A stretch of 14,283 nt of DNA from JAZDEY01 sp043808325 [NCBI: Candidatus Eiseniibacteriota bacterium]. GTDB lineage: Bacteria > Arandabacterota > Arandabacteria > Arandabacterales. Within the stretch, counting starts at the first letter, position 1. The number at the start of each line of letters is the position of its first letter. The notes beneath the pieces were generated by a model, which was not told the origin of the DNA, ran no database searches, and saw only the letters and a list, made by a program, of their open reading frames with translations. Both the position numbers and the translations under genes were made by a program. The stretch spans positions 1 to 14,283 of the forward strand of contig JAZDEY010000010.1 of the NCBI GenBank assembly GCA_043808325.1, in the 5' to 3' direction. This document shows positions 4,585 through 11,193 of this stretch, one piece after another.

Positions 4585-5664
4585 TTGTAGTGTTTCAATA
4601 ACGGCTTTACAATGAGAGATCTTTTCGACGATCTCTTCGGCTCGCTTGGTCCAGACAAAGGGTTTCGGGTCCTCGTTATGACATTGGATGTATTCCTCGA
4701 TGGCAGTCACCAATTCCGGTACACTACGGAAGATGCCCCGGCGAATCCGTTTTCGCGTGATCTCTCCAAACCAACGTTCCACCAGGTTCAGCCACGACGA
4801 GCTCGTCGGCGTGAAGTGCAGAATGAAACGAGGATGTTTTTGCAGCCACGCCTTCACGTTCGGGTGACCGTGCGTTCCGTAGTTATCCAGGATCATGTGG
4901 ACGTCCAGTTGCCTGGACACCTCTCGGTCAATCTTGCGCAAGAACTTCAGGAATTCTACGTTCCGGTGTCGCGGATAACAGGAGCCAATGACCTTTCCTT
5001 CCAGCACGTTCAGGGCCGCAAAAAGGCATGTTGTGCCGTTGCGTTTGTAGTCGTGCGTCATCGTCCCGCAACGCCCCTTCTTCATCGGCAGACCCGGTTG
5101 CGTTCGATCCAAGGCTTGAACCTGCGCCTTCTCGTCCACGCACAACACCACAGCCTTATCCGGCGGGTTCAAATAGACACCCACGACATCGGTCAGCTTT
5201 TCCACGAACCGTTTGTCCTTGGAGAGCTTGAAGGTCTCCACGCGGTGCGGTTGCAAGCCGTGGGCGTCCCAGATTCGTTGCACGGTCGCATGGCTGACAC
5301 CCTGGGCCTTGCCCATCGTTCGCGTCGACCAGTGAGTCGAGGCCTTCGGCGTGGTGTGCAAGGTGGCTTCCACAATCGCTCGAACTTTCTCGGCTTTGAG
5401 CCGCCGAGGACTGACGCCATGGGGCGCGTCTTCGGACAACCCGGGTGGTCCATGCTGCCGGAAGCGGGTCGTCCACAAACAAACCGTTGGTCTAGAGGTT
5501 TTCAGTCTCTTGGCAATGGCGTTATGGGATACACCATCTGCCCCGAGCAGGCAAATGCGGGAGCGCAGGACAACTCTTTGAGGCGTCTTCTTTGCTCGAA
5601 CCCACGCTTCCAAGGTTCGGCGCTGCTCTTCCGTCAAGATCAAGGCATCGGCTGGTTTCCACAT
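4582..5664 (-). CDS. IS630-family DDE transposase
   Basis: A full-length 360-residue cut-and-paste transposase. The N-terminus has a helix-turn-helix (GVSHNAIAKRLKTSRPTVCL, about 44-63) followed by WTTRFRQHGPPGL, as in IS630/Tc1-mariner proteins. The catalytic triad is visible: Asp177 in CVDEK, Asp260 in LDNYGTHG, and Glu296 in SSWLNLVERWF, with 35 residues between the last two. The ORF runs through the left inverted repeat. Its stop TAG is the complement of 4582-4584: the T and A come from the duplicated target TA and the G from host base C4582, so the gene is ended by the insertion site. The start ATG (5662-5664) lies about 7 nt after its own -10 box, with no Shine-Dalgarno, suggesting a leaderless message. 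There is no internal frameshift, so the element may still be active. Confidence 0.93.
   Translation of the reverse strand: MWKPADALILTEEQRRTLEAWVRAKKTPQRVVLRSRICLLGADGVSHNAIAKRLKTSRPTVCLWTTRFRQHGPPGLSEDAPHGVSPRRLKAEKVRAIVEATLHTTPKASTHWSTRTMGKAQGVSHATVQRIWDAHGLQPHRVETFKLSKDKRFVEKLTDVVGVYLNPPDKAVVLCVDEKAQVQALDRTQPGLPMKKGRCGTMTHDYKRNGTTCLFAALNVLEGKVIGSCYPRHRNVEFLKFLRKIDREVSRQLDVHMILDNYGTHGHPNVKAWLQKHPRFILHFTPTSSSWLNLVERWFGEITRKRIRRGIFRSVPELVTAIEEYIQCHNEDPKPFVWTKRAEEIVEKISHCKAVIETLQ
4585..4613 (+). repeat. IS630 left terminal inverted repeat
   Basis: Starts TTGTAGTG and ends CTTTACAAT. It pairs with the right repeat at 5693-5721 (22 of 29 positions). It also encodes the last residues of the transposase on the minus strand. 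Confidence 0.8.
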
Positions 5665-5671
5665 GAGTCGA

Positions 5672-5700
5672 ATTGTAACATAGCCGATGATTATTGTAAA
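5672..5700 (-). promoter_or_regulatory. Promoter of the IS630 transposase
   Basis: Read on the minus strand: TTTACA (5700-5695), a 17-bp spacer, TACAAT (5677-5672). The -35 box lies in the right inverted repeat. The predicted start falls at or next to the ATG at 5664. Confidence 0.65.
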
Positions 5701-5721
5701 GATATTATTGTTACATTACAC
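5693..5721 (-). repeat. IS630 right terminal inverted repeat
   Basis: Reverse complement begins GTGTAATG and ends CTTTACAAT, matching the left repeat. It contains the -35 box of the transposase promoter and most of a possible outward promoter. Confidence 0.8.
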
Positions 5722-5722
5722 T
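5694..5722 (+). promoter_or_regulatory. Possible outward promoter at the IS630 right end
   Basis: TTGTAA (5694-5699), a 17-bp spacer, TACACT (5717-5722). The last base of the -10 box is the T of the target TA. It would fire into the permease remainder and the SagB-type gene, partly relieving polarity of the insertion. Confidence 0.4.
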
Positions 5723-6465
5723 ATGTCTTCCTGCGGAATCTGATTTCCTACAAGCGGTTCGTGATTCCCACCCTGATCGTGAGCATTGGGCAGCCCTTGT
5801 TTTACCTCGTCACTTTTGGCATTGGCCTGGGCGCCTACATGGGCGCTTTCGGCGGTAAGCCCTATCTCCATTTCCTGGTGCCCGGTATCCTGGTCTCATC
5901 GGTGATGCTCTCAGCGAGTTTCGAGTGCCTCTACGGCACTTTCGTCAAGATGGTCCACGAGCGCCTCTATGATTCGCTGGTGGCGACGCCCGTATCGGCC
6001 GAGGATGCCGTCGCGGGCGACATCGCGTGGGGAGCCTTCCGGGGACTTATCGGCGGAGTGCTGATGGTTGTGGTGGCGTCCATCATGGGCATTTTCCCGG
6101 CCTCGATCGTGAGCCTCGCACTGCTACTTGCGCTAATGGTGTTTGTCGGGATCCTGTTCGGCTCGCTCGCCATGATCATCACATCGTTTGCGCCCAACTT
6201 CGACTTCTTCAATTACTACACCGAGCTGGTCTTGACCCCGATGCTCTTCTTCTCGGGAGTGTTCTTCCCCCTGGATAGATTCTCCCAGTGGATGAAGACC
6301 TTTGCCCAGTTCCTCCCGCTCACCCACGCCGTCAACATATCGCGGGCGGCCTTCGCGGGGAAGACCACGCCGGGGCTTGCCTGGAGCTTCCTCATCCTGC
6401 TTGGGATCGAGGTGGTCGCTTTCTACATAGGGGTAACACTTATGAAGCGGAGGCTGATCAAGTAG
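5722..6465 (+). pseudogene. 3' remainder of the ABC-2 permease (DrrB/NodJ-like), split by IS630
   Basis: This is the main body of the membrane subunit that pairs with the ATPase ending at 4544. It shows the ABC-2 pattern of about six hydrophobic segments: PTLIVSIGQPLFYLVTFGIG, FLVPGILVSSVML, GLIGGVLMVVVASIMG, VSLALLLALMVFVGILFGSL, YTELVLTPMLFFSGVFFP and FLILLGIEVVAFYIGVTLM. It ends at the usual basic tail MKRRLIK. The conserved TPMLFFSGVFFPLDRFSQWM and FLPLTHAVNISR segments are typical of NodJ/DrrB permeases. With the IS and one TA removed the gene is 261 codons, normal for the family. As it stands the first 15 codons are separated by 1.1 kb. The frame is open upstream through the antisense strand of the IS, giving a 617-codon chimera (4612-6465) that I regard as an artefact. 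A shortened permease from GTG 5761 is conceivable. Confidence 0.85.
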
Positions 6466-6471
6466 CGTGAC

Positions 6472-6509
6472 CGAATCAGGTGAGACGAGATCGATCGAAT
6501 GAGGTGAGA
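6472..6509 (+). repeat. Duplicated ribosome-binding-site segment before the SagB-type gene
   Basis: CGAATCAGGTGAGA (6472-6485) and CGAATGAGGTGAGA (6496-6509) match at 13 of 14 bases with a 24-bp period. Only the second copy (GAGGTGAG) is correctly spaced for ATG 6512. Confidence 0.5.
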
Positions 6510-6511
6510 TC

Positions 6512-7273
6512 ATGGACCGAGCGGCAATCAAGAAGTCCAGACAGTTCCTTAAGGGCACGATCAGGAAGCAGATTGATTTCTCGGAGACCGATCAGAGCAT
6601 GGGCATCCCCGTCCCGCCCGTCGAGAAGCCATATGCGGCCGATGCCAAACGCATAACGTTCCCCAAGCCCGACACCTGGAAGACCATACCGGGCGCTGAT
6701 CTGCAAATGGCAATCGGGAACCGGTGCAGCCGGCGGGTGTATCGGAAAGAAGCGCTCGGTCTTGAAGAGGTGGCCTTCCTGCTCTGGGCAACCCAGGGTG
6801 TTCGAGGCAAGGTGACCGGGGACCATACTTACCGCACCGTGCCCTCGGCGGGGTGCCGGCATGCTCTCGAAACCTATGTGGCTGCGCTCGCTATCGAGGG
6901 GCTGGAGCCGGCAATCTATCGGTATCTTCCCCTATCCCACGAATTGCTGTTCGAGTTCTCGGAGGCAGACCTCGGCGAGCGGCTGGTTGAAGCCACGCTC
7001 GGGCAGGTCTTTGTCGGGAAGGCGGCAGCGACCTTCATTTGGACAGCCGTTCCCTACCGGATGGAGTGGCGCTACGGGCTTGCGGCCCACAAGGTGATTG
7101 CGATCGACGCCGGCCACGTCTGCCAGAACCTGTATCTTGCCTGCGAAGCGATTGGTGTGGGGACCTGTGCCATCGGAGCCTATGACCAGAAGGTCTTGGA
7201 CCGCCTGCTCCGGCTTGATGGCGAGGATGAATTCGCCGTCTACCTGGCTCCGGTGGGCAAAGTGACGGGCTGA
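6512..7273 (+). CDS. SagB/ThcOx-type FMN-dependent dehydrogenase (nitroreductase fold)
   Basis: A 253-residue flavoenzyme of the SagB-type dehydrogenase family. Members include the oxidases that turn azolines into azoles in ribosomal peptides, but many stand-alone members have unknown substrates. Visible landmarks are the FMN-binding NRCSRRVYRKEALGLEE (70-86), FLLWATQGVRG (89-99), TVPSAGCRHALETYVA (109-124), IYRYLP (135-140), FIWTAVPYRMEWRYGLAAHK (175-194), DAGHVCQNLYLACEAIGVGT (199-218) and the closing DGEDEFAVYLAPVGKV. The second residue of the usual NRRSxR motif is Cys here (NRCSRR). It lies 46 bases after the ABC permease in the same direction. A YcaO cyclodehydratase or precursor peptide was not seen, so an azole-forming role is not supported. 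Confidence 0.88.
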   Translation: MDRAAIKKSRQFLKGTIRKQIDFSETDQSMGIPVPPVEKPYAADAKRITFPKPDTWKTIPGADLQMAIGNRCSRRVYRKEALGLEEVAFLLWATQGVRGKVTGDHTYRTVPSAGCRHALETYVAALAIEGLEPAIYRYLPLSHELLFEFSEADLGERLVEATLGQVFVGKAAATFIWTAVPYRMEWRYGLAAHKVIAIDAGHVCQNLYLACEAIGVGTCAIGAYDQKVLDRLLRLDGEDEFAVYLAPVGKVTG

Positions 7274-7278
7274 CAACC

Positions 7279-7302
7279 GAAGCCGGGAGCGGCTACGGCT
7301 TC
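7279..7302. terminator. Hairpin between convergent genes (possible bidirectional terminator)
   Basis: GAAGCCG (7279-7285) and CGGCTTC (7296-7302) form a 7-bp stem, and an alternative AGCCG/CGGCT stem overlaps it. It lies at the convergence of the SagB-type and DUF3795 genes. T-tracts are short, so confidence is moderate. Confidence 0.4.
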
Positions 7303-7631
7303 TTGGATCTCAGCGAATCCAGGGTCTCCTTGGCGGCAGGAGCCATCTTGAAGAATTCGGTCAGGTCCCCGCAGGCATAGTCGGCGCAATCCGCGCAGGT
7401 CGTGACCTTGTTCGTGCTGGCGCACTTCCTGATCTCGCAGGTATTCGCGCAGTAATCGAACTTGACACCGTCGCCTTTACAGCCGGTGCAATTGATGCTC
7501 TCCGGCGAGATCTCGGCGCCAAATGTCTTCGACCATTCCTCGGACGTTTTTGCGCGCAAGGCATCGTCGTTGGTGGCGGTCGCCAGGAAGGCGCCGCACT
7601 TGGAGCAATCGAGTCCACAGTAGGCAATCAT
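7293..7631 (-). CDS. DUF3795-family Cys-rich protein
   Basis: A 112-residue protein starting with the hallmark MIAYCGLDCSKCGAFLAT of DUF3795 (Cys5, Cys9, Cys12). Eleven cysteines follow a metal-site-like spacing: C48xxC51, C61xxxC65, C70, C79xxC82 and C87. Binding of zinc or an iron-sulfur cluster is plausible, but the biochemical role of the family is unknown. The start is set by AAGGAGG (complement of 7637-7643), 5 nt before the ATG. A promoter (7671-7699) lies upstream on the same strand. It converges on the SagB-type gene, leaving 19 bases between stops. Confidence 0.85.
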   Translation of the reverse strand: MIAYCGLDCSKCGAFLATATNDDALRAKTSEEWSKTFGAEISPESINCTGCKGDGVKFDYCANTCEIRKCASTNKVTTCADCADYACGDLTEFFKMAPAAKETLDSLRSKKP

Positions 7632-7670
7632 CTTATCCTCCTTAGATTCAGAGTGAAGCTATCAGCCCCG

Positions 7671-7699
7671 AGTATAGCCCAGATCGCACTGAGCGTAAA
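7671..7699 (-). promoter_or_regulatory. Promoter of the DUF3795 gene
   Basis: Minus strand: TTTACG (7699-7694), a 17-bp spacer, TATACT (7676-7671), about 40 bases before the ATG. Confidence 0.6.
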
Positions 7700-7907
7700 G
7701 ACCGGATTGGAGTCCACCTGGGAATGGGTGGGGACATGGTGACCCCATGGACGTGGGTTCGGGGACGGGCGTGGTTGCCACCGGCGGCGCGAACCACCGG
7801 CCCGTACCGAGTGCAATGAAGAGACAAGGGGAAGGAATCTGGCAGGCCTCGTTGGACGACTTTCGCAACTTCTCCAGTACATCCGCTTCCCAGCCTGAGC
7901 ATTACTG

Positions 7908-7936
7908 TTGACGCCTACCCGGTGGTGTGGTACTAA
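7908..7936 (+). promoter_or_regulatory. Weak promoter candidate for the outer-membrane protein gene
   Basis: TTGACG (7908-7913), a 17-bp spacer, TACTAA (7931-7936). The -10 box is poor. It would give a leader of about 230 nt. Confidence 0.3.
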
Positions 7937-7976
7937 GGTTCCTATGCAGAACTTGCAGGGCCAAGCACTAACCTCA

Positions 7977-8001
7977 TATCTTCTTTAGCACGAAGAAGAT
8001 G
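7977..8001 (+). other. Perfect 8-bp hairpin in the leader region
   Basis: ATCTTCTT (7978-7985) pairs with AAGAAGAT (7993-8000). A T-G wobble pair at each end of the stem can extend it. No T-run follows, so it does not look like an intrinsic terminator; it could be an RNA structure or a protein-binding site. Confidence 0.4.
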
Positions 8002-8174
8002 GGTTTCAACCTGCGAGATATCACTGGGCGACTGGCTTAAGATTCGCACTGAGCTTGCGTGCATCAAGCAAAACCCAGTTGATTGGCAGGAGAGGAGGTG
8101 GCGAAAGTCCCCCGGCACGGCGAGAGTGTTGTTCAACGATGGGGCATCAGGTCAAGGAACCACAGGAGGGGAAT

Positions 8175-8879
8175 ATGAAACGCGTCATTGTCGTTTGCTT
8201 CATAGTATGTCTGCTAGTGGCCGGCAGCGGCTTTGCCGAGTCCAAGTACATGTTCGGTATCAAGCCCGGCAACACGCTCAGTTCTGCCTATTTCGGCATT
8301 AGAACGGGCAGATTGGTCCCGATGGTGGGCACCGACCTCGTCTGGTTATCGGCTTCAGCCACTGAGACCGACGAAGACTACCACTCTTACGGCACGAGCA
8401 GCTACAGATCGATCGATCAGAACAAGCTGGAGGGTAGCGCATTTCTGTTGATCCCCCACCTCGGCGCCAAGATGTACATGGGTGACAGGGATATTAGGCC
8501 CTACCTCTTTGGCAGTGTCTTTTTCTCCATACCATTAGTAAATGCTGAGTCGGAGGAGAGATATGAATACTGGGAGTATGAGAACGGTGAACTGACCGAG
8601 CACCACGTTGATACCAGCAACGAGGATCTCAATAAGGAAGACGAGAACCTGATCAAAGATGCTCTGGGTTTTTGGGGATTCAGCTTCGGATTCGGCACTG
8701 AGTACTTCCTGAGCGACAGCTTCAGCATCGGCGGTGAGTATGGTATCAGGCTCCTCCTCGACGGGATCGGGCGCAAGGAGACTCACGGGGACCATGAGGA
8801 TGGTGAAATCCTCAAGGACGAGGCAAGTGCGAAGGTTGGTCTGACCTACGCAGTAGTGACCCTAAACTATCACTTCTAG
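8175..8879 (+). CDS. Putative outer-membrane beta-barrel protein
   Basis: A 234-residue exported protein. MKRVIVVCFIVCLLVAGSGF is a clear signal peptide, with a signal peptidase I site after GFA (about residue 22). The mature part has alternating aromatic/hydrophobic strands: AYFGIRTGRLVPMVGTDLVW, FLLIPHLGAKMYMG, IRPYLFGSVFFSIPL, FSFGFGTEYFLSDSFSIGGE and ASAKVGLTYAVVTLNYHF. It ends in Phe, the usual beta-barrel insertion signal. An acidic segment (about 120-155, rich in Glu/Asp/Tyr) probably forms an extracellular loop. ATG 8175 follows AGGAGGGG (8164-8171) by 3 nt and gives the signal peptide; the longer in-frame start at 8055 would bury it. It resembles small OmpW/outer-membrane-like barrels in layout, but I cannot name a family. 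Confidence 0.7.
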   Translation: MKRVIVVCFIVCLLVAGSGFAESKYMFGIKPGNTLSSAYFGIRTGRLVPMVGTDLVWLSASATETDEDYHSYGTSSYRSIDQNKLEGSAFLLIPHLGAKMYMGDRDIRPYLFGSVFFSIPLVNAESEERYEYWEYENGELTEHHVDTSNEDLNKEDENLIKDALGFWGFSFGFGTEYFLSDSFSIGGEYGIRLLLDGIGRKETHGDHEDGEILKDEASAKVGLTYAVVTLNYHF

Positions 8880-8900
8880 CCTTCCTTTGTGATTCCGGTA

Positions 8901-8925
8901 GCGGGCCGCCCGCTGGGCGGCCCGC
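8901..8925 (+). terminator. Strong GC hairpin after the outer-membrane gene
   Basis: GCGGGCCGCCC (8901-8911) and GGGCGGCCCGC (8915-8925) form a perfect 11-bp stem with a 3-nt loop, 22 bases after the stop. The tail (GGATATTCTTATCT) is only moderately T-rich. Confidence 0.65.
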
Positions 8926-8956
8926 GGATATTCTTATCTGGAATTCACGCTTATGG

Positions 8957-9175
8957 TCGCTGGCCAGCCGACGCGGAAGACCTGTACTGCTCCCCATCTT
9001 TGATCCAGATCCGGTGAGAATTTACACCGTAGTCGAGCACGAGATGACGCACGAGTTCGAATTTCTCTTGGATGGCGAGCGCCTTCTCTTCTCGGAGGTC
9101 TGGTTTCGAGAAGGCATCGCCGACCACTACGCCGGGAACCACGCCATAACCAGCGTGGCCCAGTTGCCTGCCTAG
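8957..9175 (+). pseudogene. Fragment of an HExxH zinc metallopeptidase
   Basis: An open frame too short to stand as a gene. Its first good start is GTG 9014, giving 53 residues, and similarity-like sequence (RRGRPVLLPIFDPDP) extends upstream in the same frame to about 8957. It contains VVEHEMTHEF, a HExxH zinc site, and 17 residues later WFREGIADHYAG, the third-ligand Glu segment typical of gluzincins such as the peptidase-MA-like group. There is no signal peptide or ribosome site. The frame ends abruptly (ITSVAQLPA) at TAG 9173-9175, well short of a full domain. Both ends are missing, so this is a relic. The stop shares CTAG (9172-9175) with the stop of the opposing MBL-fold gene. Confidence 0.6.
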
Positions 9176-9708
9176 CTCACCCTGCCGTCCCTATAGCGAT
9201 AGCGATCGCCTCTGGCCTGCGGCGCCTTCATCTGGGTTGCGGGGAACTTGTTCTTGCACGCTGAGACAAACTCGCCATAACGGAACTCGCCTCCACCAGC
9301 ATGGTCCGGCATAAATACGCGAGGCTTCAGGGTGTCGAGAACATAGTAGACGCCTAGCTTGACGGCTTCCTGATCGCCGAAGCCGCACCCCGAGACGGGC
9401 AGGAAGGCTATGTCCGGCCTTATTCCCTTGGCCGCTAGAAAGTCGATCTCTTCCCTGTAGGGCCCCGAACAATCGCGCCAACGGTTGGCGTGATCCCCGG
9501 CATGGAAGACCGTCACGCCGTCAACCTCGACCCAGAAGCCGACGCCGGGGTCGTTGGAATCGATCGTCGTGATCTTGACCCCGTCGATCGTCCGCTCCTC
9601 GCGCGTGCCCATGAATTCATACTTGGGAGCGCTGTCGGGCTGGCACCCCAAAACGTAGATGATCTCGGGAATCTCCTGGCGCCAGCTGAAGATGGCGGCC
9701 CACGTCAC
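9172..9708 (-). pseudogene. Metallo-beta-lactamase-fold hydrolase, N-terminally truncated
   Basis: A 178-residue C-terminal part of an MBL-fold (UlaG-like) metal-dependent hydrolase. Recognisable parts are the strand pair IDGVKITTIDSNDPGVGFWV, VDGVTVFHAGDHANRW with the HAGD motif (69-72), RPDIAFLPVSG, and TLKPRVFMPDHAGGGEF (His136 region). The fold needs an N-terminal HxHxDH metal site about 60-100 residues before HAGD. The frame has only 68 residues before HAGD and no such motif. None of the three frames upstream on this strand (to about 9800) restores it. The only start is a GTG at 9708 with no ribosome site. It is therefore probably a pseudogene, or at best a non-canonical protein. Its stop overlaps the metallopeptidase-fragment stop tail to tail. 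Confidence 0.6.
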
Positions 9709-9795
9709 CCGTAGTGATCGCGAGATGAATCTCCCCTCTGCTTTGCAGAGAACATGACATTCTTATGTTGCAACTACATATACGAGCGTCTATTC

Positions 9796-9824
9796 TTGAC
9801 ATCGGCGAAATCTCGTGCTAAACT
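9796..9824 (+). promoter_or_regulatory. Promoter of the radical SAM gene
   Basis: TTGACA (9796-9801), a 17-bp spacer, TAAACT (9819-9824). The expected start is near 9831, followed by GGGAGG at 9841-9846. Confidence 0.7.
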
Positions 9825-9855
9825 GCCGAAAGGCGATCAAGGGAGGAACTCAAGG

Positions 9856-11193
9856 ATGCGCGTTGCTTTGGCATATCCAATGATCAAGAGAGACGCCATG
9901 GCCTGCAATCCGCCCCTGGGCATTCTGTATTTGGCGACGAGCCTCCAGAAACACGGTCATGAAGTCGCGGCCTTTGACCGTGATGGCTACGATGGTGGAC
10001 TGCAGGAATTGATAAGCCGGGTGTCGGATTACAAGCCGGAATTGGTGGGTCTGCCGCTTTTCTCGGGAGTAGGATCGTTTCGCGATGTGCAGGTCGTGGT
10101 CAAACAGGTTCGGGAGAAGCTTCCGACCGCGCATATGGTGCTCGGTGGGCCGCATGCTTCCGCGTGCCCCGAGCAGACACTCCAGTGGTATCCCGAGGTT
10201 GATTTCGTTCTCAGGGGCGAGGCGGAGCATACGGTGTGTGCCCTGGCGGCTCAACTCGAGAAGAATGTTGCAAGGCCAGAAGTACCCGGCCTGTGCTACA
10301 GAGAAGGCGGCGAGATCGTCTCAATCCCCCTGGGGAAATTCACTGCAGATTTGGATAGCATTCCCATCCCTGACAGGAAATTCCTCTGGGAAAACTACCG
10401 AAGAAAGCTTTACTGGCGGCTGGATCGCAAAGGCGTTACGGACTACATTGTCACTGGGCGCGGGTGTCCCTTCAGATGTAAATTCTGCTACCAGCTTGAA
10501 AGGAGTACATACCGACTTCGCAGCCCGGAGAATATTCTTCAGGAGATTATGTACCTGGCATCTCTCGGAACCACCTGCATCGATTTCGAGGATGATATCT
10601 TCACAGCCGACAAGTCACGTTCTATAAGGGTATGCCGAATGATACGCGAGGCCGGCCTGCGGCTCGATCTGAAGGTCCGGAGCCATGTTAATACAGTTGA
10701 TGAGGAGTTGCTGGCGGAACTGCGGGCGGCAGGCGCCAGAACAGTGGTCTTCGGGATAGAATCGGGGTCACAGAAGATACTTGACGCTATGAATAAGAAG
10801 GCTACCGTCGAGCGCAACGCGGAAGCTATCCGCTTAACGAAGAAAGCGGGGTTGGCCTGCTATGCCGACATGTTCATAGGTTTTCCCGGTGAGACGCTCG
10901 AGACCATGGCAGAGACGGAGCGGTTCCTGGCAAAGACCAAACCGACTGCAATCAACATGCAAGTGCTGGTGCCGTTTCCTGGAACAGCGATCTATGCCGA
11001 ATCAAAGGCCAATGGAACCCTGGTCGGAGACTGGTCAATAGACAAGCCGACGCCGTTTGTTAAGCTTCCCTGGGCAGACAATCGCGAGATTCTATGGGCA
11101 CATCAGAGAAGAATTGTCAGGCGGTATTACAGCGGGGCGAGCGTATTGTTGGAGATTCAGTCAAATTGTCTAGGCGTTTGGGTACCTCCTTAG
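9856..11193 (+). CDS. B12-binding-domain radical SAM protein
   Basis: A 445-residue protein of the B12-binding radical SAM superfamily, whose members catalyse methylations and C-C rearrangements in cofactor, lipid and natural-product pathways. The N-terminal cobalamin-type Rossmann domain (1-150) shows LGILYLATSLQKHGHEVAAF, LVGLPLFSG and HMVLGGPHASACPE. It lacks the DxHxxG cobalt-ligand motif, having FDRDGYDG instead. The radical SAM core has CxxxCxxC (Cys204, Cys208, Cys211 in GRGCPFRCKFCYQ), the DDIFT segment (246-250), VVFGIESGSQKILDAMNKK (297-315) and FIGFPGET (340-347). ATG 9856 is chosen from the promoter and GGGAGG; an in-frame start at 9754 lies upstream of the promoter. The protein ends soon after RRYYSGASVLLE. 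Homologs usually run on, and a second frame downstream stays open to 11381, so a 3' frameshift is possible. The substrate cannot be assigned. Confidence 0.85.
   Translation: MRVALAYPMIKRDAMACNPPLGILYLATSLQKHGHEVAAFDRDGYDGGLQELISRVSDYKPELVGLPLFSGVGSFRDVQVVVKQVREKLPTAHMVLGGPHASACPEQTLQWYPEVDFVLRGEAEHTVCALAAQLEKNVARPEVPGLCYREGGEIVSIPLGKFTADLDSIPIPDRKFLWENYRRKLYWRLDRKGVTDYIVTGRGCPFRCKFCYQLERSTYRLRSPENILQEIMYLASLGTTCIDFEDDIFTADKSRSIRVCRMIREAGLRLDLKVRSHVNTVDEELLAELRAAGARTVVFGIESGSQKILDAMNKKATVERNAEAIRLTKKAGLACYADMFIGFPGETLETMAETERFLAKTKPTAINMQVLVPFPGTAIYAESKANGTLVGDWSIDKPTPFVKLPWADNREILWAHQRRIVRRYYSGASVLLEIQSNCLGVWVPP

Larger units (their letters stand above)
4583..5723. mobile_element. Complete IS630-family insertion sequence with TA target duplication
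   Basis: The element occupies 4585-5721 (1137 bp) and is flanked by TA at 4583-4584 and 5722-5723, the standard IS630 target duplication. Terminal inverted repeats of 29 bp (4585-4613 against the reverse complement of 5693-5721) match at 22 positions, including blocks CAATAA and CTTTACAAT. It carries one transposase gene on the minus strand. Deleting the element and one TA exactly restores the host permease frame, so the boundaries are well defined. Confidence 0.9.
7700..8174. other. About 475 bp without a recognisable gene
   Basis: Several minus-strand frames are open here at once, but none has a family signature; this looks like stop-poor, G+C-rich non-coding DNA. A weak plus-strand promoter (7908-7936) and a strong hairpin (7977-8001) suggest that the last 230 bases are the leader of the outer-membrane gene. 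One plus-strand frame (LKIRTELACIKQNPVDWQER, near 8033-8094) reads as protein-like, but it has no start and no identifiable homology. Confidence 0.4.

Noticed and set aside
4612-6465. 617-codon plus-strand ORF
   Set aside because: Its first 370 or so codons are the antisense strand of the IS630 transposase; only the part from 5722 is permease. It is an insertion artefact.
7628-7902. Three overlapping minus-strand ORFs before the DUF3795 gene
   Set aside because: All frames are open because stops are rare in this G+C-rich stretch; none has a family signature, and the DUF3795 promoter lies inside them.
8060-8160. Possible group II intron or RNase P-like RNA (GAGGTGGCGAAAGTCCCCC)
   Set aside because: Only a superficial resemblance; the diagnostic domain V or conserved RNase P core is not present.
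8055-8174. Longer N-terminus for the outer-membrane protein
   Set aside because: It would place 40 non-hydrophobic residues before the signal peptide; ATG 8175 has its own strong ribosome site.
9617-9802. 61-codon minus-strand ORF
   Set aside because: Tested as the missing N-terminus of the MBL-fold gene; it has no HxHxDH motif and is in another frame.
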